The position numbers were made by a program, and so were the translations under genes. A DNA stretch of 9,448 bases from Synechococcus sp. HW_metabat.54 (GTDB taxonomy: Bacteria; Cyanobacteriota; Cyanobacteriia; PCC-6307; Cyanobiaceae): NCBI GenBank assembly GCA_018623675.1, contig JAAZVJ010000025.1, positions 1 to 9,448 of the forward strand, given 5' to 3'. Position 1 is the stretch's first letter. The number at the start of each line of letters is the position of its first letter. A model generated the notes under the pieces. It worked only from the letters and a program-made list of their open reading frames with translations. It was not told where the DNA came from and made no database searches. Positions 1-5,202 of this stretch are shown in pieces.

Positions 1-487
1 AGATGGTGGTGAGTGAACGAATAGACTCTGGAGCAAAGGCAGGGAAGATCCGATTGATCGGCGCCATCAGAGGATCACGGCGACAGCGGAGCCGGATGAT
101 GCGCTCACAAGCCTCAAGAAAAGGCTCGGTGTCGAAATAGGCATCCATGCCTCCGGTGGCATGCCAAAACATCGCCTTCTGGCAATACTCCGCATACTCG
201 AAATTGATGCGATCACCCATCAGATGTTTCCAGAGGCGATCAAGCGCAAAGCCCTCGTGGAAAAAGCGCATCACAGGGAAGGGCTTCAAAAGCTGGGTTT
301 CCCCCTGGAACACCAAATTCCGGCTGTAAGCATCGAGAACAATGCCGTAGCTCTCCAACACATTGACCACCTGGAGCAGATGGTCTGGTGTATCGGCCAG
401 CAATGGACGATCCGAAAGCAGACGGCCCATCAGCTCATCGAGATCGGGGATTGCCTGAGTGGAGGGAGGAGTCTTGGTCACAGTCAT
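1..487 (-). CDS. chpX: ChpX/CupB CO2-hydration subunit of NDH-1 (5' part, cut by window edge)
   Basis: The first 162 residues of a ChpX/CupB-type protein are present; the 3' end lies outside the window. I translated it by hand from an ATG at 487-485. The recognisable core is FHEGFALDRLWKHLMGD followed by RINFEYAEYCQKAMFWH and a TGGMDAYFD segment, the family signature. In the solved CupA complex a zinc is held by a His and an Arg five residues apart. The equivalent pair here is His88 and Arg93 (HLMGDR), so the catalytic site looks intact. The family acts on the cytosolic side of the thylakoid NDH-1 membrane arm and hydrates CO2 to bicarbonate, driven by electron flow. The start codon overlaps the ndhD stop by one base (TGATG), implying translational coupling, and a GGAG lies 10 bases upstream. 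Assignment to CupB/ChpX rather than CupA/ChpY rests on the ndhF4-ndhD4 context and on known distribution, so the paralogue call is slightly less certain than the family. Confidence 0.93.
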   Translation of the reverse strand, partial: MTVTKTPPSTQAIPDLDELMGRLLSDRPLLADTPDHLLQVVNVLESYGIVLDAYSRNLVFQGETQLLKPFPVMRFFHEGFALDRLWKHLMGDRINFEYAEYCQKAMFWHATGGMDAYFDTEPFLEACERIIRLRCRRDPLMAPINRIFPAFAPESIRSLTTI

Positions 488-1992
488 CAGGAAAGAGCTC
501 CGGCGATCGAAGTGACAGCGAGTTGGCTGAGGCCCGTGGTGGCCGCTTCACTCAGGCCCACAAGCAAATGGGGAACAAGACCCAGCACGAGCACCCCAAG
601 AGACAGAAGGATGGCAGGCATTTGTTGAGCCAAGGGAACAGGTGAGAGAACCCTTGGATTGGGATCCTGCCCTGGAGCGATGGCCAGACGACCAAAAAAT
701 GCTCGGTTAACCAACAGCAAGAAGTAAACGGCGGTCAAGCCGGATCCCACCATGCTCATCAACGTTGCGAGGGGAAAGGGCCCAAGGCTTCCTCGGAAGA
801 TGAGGAATTCGGAAATGAAGCCAGCCATCCCAGGAATTCCTGCACTGGCCATCACACCAATAATCATGAGGGTGCCACTGAGAGGCAAACCACGCTGTGG
901 GTTGAGCAGCCCTCGCAGGATATTGAGATCGCGGGTTCCGGTGCGGTCGTACACAACCCCAACCACCAGGAAGAGAATGGCTGAGATCAAACCATGACTC
1001 ACCATCTGGAAAAGCGCACCGATCAAACCAAGTGGAGTTGCAGCCGCAGCAGCCAGCAGCACGTAGCCCATGTGACCCACGGAGCTGTAAGCGACCATCT
1101 TTTTCATGTCCGTCTGAGCGATGGCAGCGAGGGAGCCATAAAGCACAGAAACCGCTGCCCAGCCAGCCAGCCATGGGGCTGCCAGGTGCCAGGCCTCTGG
1201 GAAGAGGCCAAGGCAGAAGCGCAACAAGCCATAGGTGCCCAGCTTCAACAACACCCCTGCCAACAAAACAGACACTGGTGTTGAGGCCTCGGTGTGAGCA
1301 TCCGGAAGCCAGGTATGGAAGGGGAAGAGGGGGATCTTGATGCCGAAGCCAATCAGCAGTGCCCCCATCAGCAGCAGTTGAGTGGCGATCGGCAACGCAC
1401 CCGGCATGACCGGGTTGAGGCTGAAGTCAACACTGCCCGACAGCAGCGCCAGGCCAAGGAAGGCACCAAGGATGAGCATCCCCGACACCGCAGTGACAAT
1501 CAGAAACTTGGTGGAGGCGTAAGCCCTATTTGCGCCGCCCCAGATGGCAATCAACATCCACAGGGGGATCAATTCCAATTCATAGAAGAGGAAGAAGAGC
1601 AGAAGATTCTGCGCCAGAAACGCGCCATTCACTGCTCCGCTGATCACCAGCAGGAGTGCGAAGTAAATCCTGGGGCGATTCTCAATGCTCCGAGATGCCA
1701 GAGCAGCAACCAGGCACAGCACTCCATTCATCAGCAGCAGAGGCATGGAAAGGCCGTCCACCGCTAAGGCGTAATCGAGGCCGATGCTGGGAAGCCAGCT
1801 GACCTGCTCAATCAACTGAAGACCAGAATCAGCCGGATTGAAGGGGATCAGTAGGGCCGCACTGGCAACGCACTGAGCAATGAGCACCACCACCGAAAAC
1901 GAACGGTAAAAGGCACTGTTGCGATCACCTGGGATCAAGGTGATCAGCAATGCTCCCAGGAACGGGATGATGAGGAGAAGAGAAAGGAGCAT
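487..1992 (-). CDS. ndhD4: NdhD4-type NDH-1 membrane subunit, CO2 uptake
   Basis: A 501-residue hydrophobic protein of the NuoM/NdhD antiporter-like family, of normal length, with about 14 predicted membrane helices. Family motifs are clear: FYELELIPLW near residues 136-145 with the conserved proton-channel Glu138; GIKIPLFPFHTWLPDAH near 217-233 with the conserved membrane Lys219; a second Lys at 250; and TDMKKMVAYSSVGHMGY further on. The family forms part of the proton-pumping membrane arm of complex I-like NDH-1. Sitting between an NdhF4-like gene and chpX, it should be the D4 paralogue of the low-affinity, usually constitutive NDH-1 CO2-uptake complex rather than the respiratory NdhD1/D2. 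The ATG at 1992-1990 lies six bases after the ndhF stop and has no evident Shine-Dalgarno sequence. The stop overlaps the chpX start. The D4 versus D3 choice is inferred from context; the family call is firm. Confidence 0.95.
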   Translation of the reverse strand: MLLSLLLIIPFLGALLITLIPGDRNSAFYRSFSVVVLIAQCVASAALLIPFNPADSGLQLIEQVSWLPSIGLDYALAVDGLSMPLLLMNGVLCLVAALASRSIENRPRIYFALLLVISGAVNGAFLAQNLLLFFLFYELELIPLWMLIAIWGGANRAYASTKFLIVTAVSGMLILGAFLGLALLSGSVDFSLNPVMPGALPIATQLLLMGALLIGFGIKIPLFPFHTWLPDAHTEASTPVSVLLAGVLLKLGTYGLLRFCLGLFPEAWHLAAPWLAGWAAVSVLYGSLAAIAQTDMKKMVAYSSVGHMGYVLLAAAAATPLGLIGALFQMVSHGLISAILFLVVGVVYDRTGTRDLNILRGLLNPQRGLPLSGTLMIIGVMASAGIPGMAGFISEFLIFRGSLGPFPLATLMSMVGSGLTAVYFLLLVNRAFFGRLAIAPGQDPNPRVLSPVPLAQQMPAILLSLGVLVLGLVPHLLVGLSEAATTGLSQLAVTSIAGALS

Positions 1993-1998
1993 CGGTGA

Positions 1999-3843
1999 TC
2001 AGCGCAACAGCCAGCTCAATGAGCTGAGGAAGAGAAGAATGGCGGCGACCACTGTGAGCACGTAAGTCTGGCTACGGCCGCTAATGCTGAGCTTGAGGCT
2101 CTCTGCACTGCTGAGGGAGAAGCGCGCCATGCCATGGAGCAAGCCGTCAACCACAACACGGTCGAACGCGTAGGCGAGTCTCGAGAAACCAGCCACAACG
2201 TTGACGATGGTGATGCGATAAAAGCGCTCGGTGTAGAAATCGAAGGCCAGAAGATCTTGAAGCGATCGCACGAGGGGGTTGAGCGAGCGAGACCACGCCT
2301 TGTTCAGGGGAAGCAGGATTCCAGCGATCAGGCCGATCAAACCGCTGCCAACCACAAGCCCCGCGGCCCAGAGAGGAAAGGCCAGCAGACCATCGAGAGA
2401 TTCGAGTCGGATCAGAAAAACAGGGGTCAGGATCACGATGACGGTCATCGCCACCATGGGGAACGCCATCTGCCAGTTCACCTCAACGGCGCGGCGAGTC
2501 TTAAGGAGAGGCTGCCCCAAGAACACATGGCGGTAAACACGTGCAAGGTTGAGGGCGGTCAAGGCATTGGTCACCAAAAAGATGGTTACCAACCCGGAGG
2601 AGCGTGCACCAATCAACTCAACGGATTGGGCAAGACAAAGAAATCCACCAAGGGGGAGTAAACCAATCAGACCAGCTCCACCCACGAGGAAGGCTGTCGT
2701 TGTGGCAGGCATGCGTCCACCAAGACCACCCAGCTCGGTGATGTCCTGACAATTGGTCGCGGCGATCACACCACCAACGCTCATCGAAAGCAAGGCCTTC
2801 GAGACGGCGTGAGAAAACAAAATCAGGAGGGCCAGAACTGGCACCTGCAGGGCAATCGCAATAAACACCAGCCCGAGATAGGCAGTGGTGGAGTACGAAA
2901 GCGTTCGCTTGATATCAACTTGCGCAATGGAAACAAGAGAGCCGCCAATGGCACTGATGGCCCCAACCACTTGAAGCACCACCAGAGTGACAGGGGCGTG
3001 CTGCAGCAGAGGCATCACCTTGAGAAGCACGATGGCCCCGCAGGTCACCACCACCGAATTGCGAAGGATCGACGCAGGATTCGGGCCTTCCATGGCTTCG
3101 TCGAGCCACAGGTGCATTGGGAACTGAGCGCACTTACCCATCGGACCTGCAATGAGGCCAAGACCGATCAGGGTTGTCGCCAGGGGCGAGAGCTTGTCTT
3201 CGGCAGCCCACTCATAGAGATCATCGAAACCCATCACTCCTGCGTAAGCCGCAATGGCGACGACACCCATCAGGAGCAACACATCACCAACGCGCTTGGT
3301 GAGAAAGGCATCCCTGGCGGCGGTGATCACTAGAGGCTGGGCGTACCAGAACCCCACCAAGAGGTAGGTCGAGAGAGTGAGCATCTCCAAGAGGAAATAG
3401 CTCTGGAAGAGGGTGTCACTGAGGACAACACCTGACATCGCACCCTCAAAAAAGCCGAGCAGAGCAAAGAAGCGGGCCAGTGCCCACTCTTTGTCCATGT
3501 AGCCAAGGGAATAGATCTGAGACACGAGGCTCAGACCGGTAATCAGCTCAAGAGCTGCCACATTCGTGAGCGACAAGCTGAAGCTGATGTCGAGCTTCAG
3601 GTCAGCAACGCTGAGCCAGGGGTAATGGAGCGTTGCGGGGCCAAGCGTCATCACGTCCTGCAGGACAAAGCTTCCATGAACGAAAGCCAGCAGGGTGAGG
3701 AGGATGTTCAGGTAGGCCGCAGGGCGATGGGCATCACGGCGGAACCAGCCCGCAGCCCAGGGAAGAGCCAACACCATCCCGGTAAATCCATAGAGAGGGA
3801 TTAACCAGGACGTCTGTTCAGCGAAGGTCAGATCCGAAATCAA
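1999..3843 (-). CDS. ndhF4: NdhF4-type NDH-1 membrane subunit, CO2 uptake
   Basis: A 614-residue membrane protein of the NuoL/NdhF family in the CO2-uptake branch. Key residues of the antiporter-like core are visible: Glu153 (FLLEMLTLSTYLLVGFWY region), Lys237 in GPMGKCAQFPMHLWLDEAMEG, His244, Lys275, and DIKRTLSYSTTAYLGL. The C-terminal third carries the lateral-helix type extension ending in hydrophobic residues. It sits at the distal end of the proton-pumping arm, where in the CO2-uptake complexes it contacts the CupA/CupB subunit. The start is TTG at 3843-3841. It is the only standard start between the upstream in-frame stop (TGA ten codons back) and Met23, and it gives an N-terminus reaching WLIPLYGF as expected for the family. 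No Shine-Dalgarno sequence precedes it; instead the leader reads CACCTCCTC. It is the first gene of the ndhF4-ndhD4-chpX unit, 112 bases after csoS1E. The F4 label is inferred from its neighbours. Confidence 0.94.
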   Translation of the reverse strand: MISDLTFAEQTSWLIPLYGFTGMVLALPWAAGWFRRDAHRPAAYLNILLTLLAFVHGSFVLQDVMTLGPATLHYPWLSVADLKLDISFSLSLTNVAALELITGLSLVSQIYSLGYMDKEWALARFFALLGFFEGAMSGVVLSDTLFQSYFLLEMLTLSTYLLVGFWYAQPLVITAARDAFLTKRVGDVLLLMGVVAIAAYAGVMGFDDLYEWAAEDKLSPLATTLIGLGLIAGPMGKCAQFPMHLWLDEAMEGPNPASILRNSVVVTCGAIVLLKVMPLLQHAPVTLVVLQVVGAISAIGGSLVSIAQVDIKRTLSYSTTAYLGLVFIAIALQVPVLALLILFSHAVSKALLSMSVGGVIAATNCQDITELGGLGGRMPATTTAFLVGGAGLIGLLPLGGFLCLAQSVELIGARSSGLVTIFLVTNALTALNLARVYRHVFLGQPLLKTRRAVEVNWQMAFPMVAMTVIVILTPVFLIRLESLDGLLAFPLWAAGLVVGSGLIGLIAGILLPLNKAWSRSLNPLVRSLQDLLAFDFYTERFYRITIVNVVAGFSRLAYAFDRVVVDGLLHGMARFSLSSAESLKLSISGRSQTYVLTVVAAILLFLSSLSWLLR

Positions 3844-3863
3844 GAGGAGGTGACGAGAACAGT

Positions 3864-3892
3864 TGCGGAATCACCGCATTGGCTGCGGAATC
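3864..3892. repeat. Nested palindrome and 20-base-spaced direct repeat upstream of ndhF4
   Basis: TGCGGAATC occurs at 3864-3872 and again at 3884-3892. The first copy is also the left half of the palindrome TGCGG-AATCA-CCGCA (3864-3878). The repeat spacing is about two helical turns, as is common for dimeric transcription factors. The region lies 21-51 bases before the ndhF4 start. It does not resemble any regulator site I can name with confidence. Confidence 0.4.
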
Positions 3893-3893
3893 T

Positions 3894-3923
3894 AAACCGC
3901 GGAACCTTGAAACGACGCGGTTT
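3894..3923 (-). terminator. GC-rich stem-loop downstream of csoS1E, possible weak terminator or processing site
   Basis: Eight-base perfect inverted repeat (AAACCGCG and CGCGGTTT) with a 14-base loop, starting 32 bases after the csoS1E stop. Transcribed from the minus strand, it ends in only three U before AGATT, so it lacks a full U-tract. It could end the cso transcript partially, protect its 3' end, or be a regulator site for ndhF4. Confidence 0.3.
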
Positions 3924-3955
3924 CAGCCAGATCAGCCGGGGGCTGTAAAGGGACT

Positions 3956-4573
3956 TCAGAGTCGGCGGGTCGCACCAGAGGCCACCAGAGCAGGCTCAAC
4001 TTCCTGATGAGGACGGGCAATGATGTGGGCCGCAACCAGGCCATCACCAACACGCTCACAGGCATCGGCACCAGCTCTTACAGCCGCGTTCACGGCGCCG
4101 GTTTCTCCGCGCACCATCACGGTGACGTAGCCGCCCCCCACAAATTCGCGGCTGATAAGGGTGACTTCAGCAGCCTTGGTCATGGCATCGGCCGCCTCAA
4201 TGGCGGGAACCACACCGCGGGTCTCGATCATGCCAAGGGCAATGCCTTGAACAGCACGATCGGGTGCTGCGCTGGAAGCGCGAAGAGAGCTGGAGCCACC
4301 ACCGCCCTTGCTGGCGCCAGAACGGGCGGTCGTCGAACGGCTGCTCCGTGACGTGGTGCTGCGCGCAGCACTGCTACGACGTGTGGTGGTCGAGGTCGCC
4401 GACTTGGCAGCGGATGAAGAGGGTGTGGCCACGGGGGTGACGTCGATGGTGGTCTGAGCAGCCGAGGCGGCCGGCTTGGCAGCTGCAGAGGAGCTGGCAG
4501 CAGTCGAAGTCGCTGGCTTCGCAGATGAAGAGGAAGCAGCGGTTGAGCGACGACGGGGAGAAGGAGTGGCCAT
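3956..4573 (-). CDS. csoS1E: CsoS1E-like BMC-H shell protein with long cationic N-terminal extension
   Basis: 205 residues, about twice the usual length of a CsoS1 shell protein (about 100). Residues 107-197 form a complete BMC-H domain: AVQGIALGMIETRG, then the pore-loop segment FVGGGYVTV (144-152), RGETGAVNAAVRAGADACE, and GDGLVAAHIIARPH. It should form hexamers that tile the carboxysome facets, with metabolites passing through the central pore. Residues 1-105 are low complexity, made mostly of Ala, Ser and Thr with many Arg and some Lys. They contain almost no acidic residues (one Asp near 44 before the BMC domain), so the segment is probably disordered and strongly basic. The gene is the last of the cso operon, 43 bases after csoS4B, with no clear ribosome-binding site before the ATG. 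The name follows the BMC-plus-extension architecture and its position at the end of alpha-cyanobacterial cso operons. It is not the main csoS1, which is expected upstream of cbbL outside this window. Confidence 0.9.
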   Translation of the reverse strand: MATPSPRRRSTAASSSSAKPATSTAASSSAAAKPAASAAQTTIDVTPVATPSSSAAKSATSTTTRRSSAARSTTSRSSRSTTARSGASKGGGGSSSLRASSAAPDRAVQGIALGMIETRGVVPAIEAADAMTKAAEVTLISREFVGGGYVTVMVRGETGAVNAAVRAGADACERVGDGLVAAHIIARPHQEVEPALVASGATRRL

Positions 4574-4616
4574 GACGAAAACGGATGAACGGGACGGAGA
4601 GGGAGCGCGGCGTTAG

Positions 4617-4868
4617 CTATCCATCCGGCGTCCAGTGGTCGATGATCCCACCGATGGTCAGGTCAGTGAGAACGGTGTTGTCGGGACAGGCGTGACGGGC
4701 GGCAGAGCCACTGGCAGTGAACACCCAGTTGCCCTCTCGGGCACCCACGGGATCGACACCCACAAGAATTTTGCCCTTGTTGTTCTTAAGCAGGCGCAGG
4801 TGCATGTGATCCAACCCGGCAACGCGGTAGGTACACACCAAGGTTCCTGTCACCTGCATGATCTCCAT
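4617..4868 (-). CDS. csoS4B: CsoS4B, BMC-P pentameric vertex protein
   Basis: 83 residues, the normal size for the EutN/CcmL/CsoS4 family. The sequence opens with MEIMQVTGTLVCTYRVAGL, contains the GKILVGVDPVGAREGNWVF segment typical of these five-stranded barrels, and ends with DLTIGGIIDHWTPDG. The family forms pentamers that cap the twelve vertices of the icosahedral shell. The ATG at 4868-4866 overlaps the csoS4A stop by one base (TGATG), so the two paralogues are probably translated in a coupled way. A second Met at position 4 is a possible alternative start. The stop is TAG at 4619-4617. Assignment as B rather than A follows operon order and the shorter form. Confidence 0.95.
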   Translation of the reverse strand: MEIMQVTGTLVCTYRVAGLDHMHLRLLKNNKGKILVGVDPVGAREGNWVFTASGSAARHACPDNTVLTDLTIGGIIDHWTPDG

Positions 4869-5200
4869 CAGCCAACCGTCCCCTTAGAGGAGGGAGGAGT
4901 CGCTCCAGAAGACTTCGGTGCGGGGGATGGAGCCGAGCTTGAGGACGATTTGGGCGGATCAGGCTCCCAATGATCAATGATGCCCACGATGGTGAGATCA
5001 CTGGGATACGACTTGCTGCCGGCCGCTTCGCGGGCCGCAGAACTACTCACGCAGATCACCCAATCTCCGGGCTTGGCACCAACAGCGTCGACAGCCACTT
5101 TTTTAGTACTGCCATCCAGCACAACCTGAAGGTGCTTGTGCTCAAAATCCGGGATGCGGTTCGTCGAGACGAGCGGCTTAATGACCTTGACAATCAGCAT
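4868..5200 (-). CDS. csoS4A: CsoS4A, BMC-P pentameric vertex protein with Ser/Pro-rich tail
   Basis: 110 residues. Residues 1-80 are a complete EutN/CcmL-type pentamer domain: MLIVKVIKPLVSTNRIP, KKVAVDAVGAKPGDWVI, then SDLTIVGIIDHWEP. The family caps shell vertices as pentamers. Residues 81-110 are an added tail rich in Ser and Pro with three Lys, probably disordered. Typical CsoS4A proteins, as I recall them, end soon after the core, so the tail is unusual, and I see no frameshift that would explain it. The ATG lies two bases after the csoSCA stop. A perfect AGGAGG lies 10 bases upstream inside the csoSCA coding end, the clearest ribosome-binding site in the window. Confidence 0.95.
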   Translation of the reverse strand: MLIVKVIKPLVSTNRIPDFEHKHLQVVLDGSTKKVAVDAVGAKPGDWVICVSSSAAREAAGSKSYPSDLTIVGIIDHWEPDPPKSSSSSAPSPAPKSSGATPPSSKGTVG

Positions 5201-5202
5201 GA

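Larger units (their letters stand above)
3844..3955 (-). promoter_or_regulatory. Intergenic region between carboxysome and NDH-1 operons, candidate ndhF4 control region
   Basis: These 112 bases form the largest gap inside the window and mark the likely boundary between two transcription units. They contain an inverted repeat AAACCGCG/CGCGGTTT (3894-3901 and 3916-3923), a short palindrome TGCGG-N5-CCGCA (3864-3878), and a nine-base direct repeat TGCGGAATC at 3864 and 3884, exactly 20 bases apart. No convincing -35/-10 pair was found; TAGATT at about 3894-3889 on the minus strand is a weak -10 candidate. A promoter or operator here is inferred from position and repeats, not demonstrated. Confidence 0.4.

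Noticed and set aside
161..628. Plus-strand open frame (155 codons) across the chpX/ndhD junction
   Set aside because: It is antisense to two confidently identified, conserved genes and shows no recognisable domain.
3845..3880. Plus-strand short peptide driven by the AGGAGGTGA sequence
   Set aside because: Only a roughly ten-codon frame from TTG follows, at poor spacing and with no conserved feature, so the match is treated as chance or as a feature of the opposite strand.
3889..3894. TAGATT as a -10 promoter element for ndhF4
   Set aside because: Only four of six bases match the consensus and no convincing -35 element lies at the right distance, so I did not call a promoter from it.
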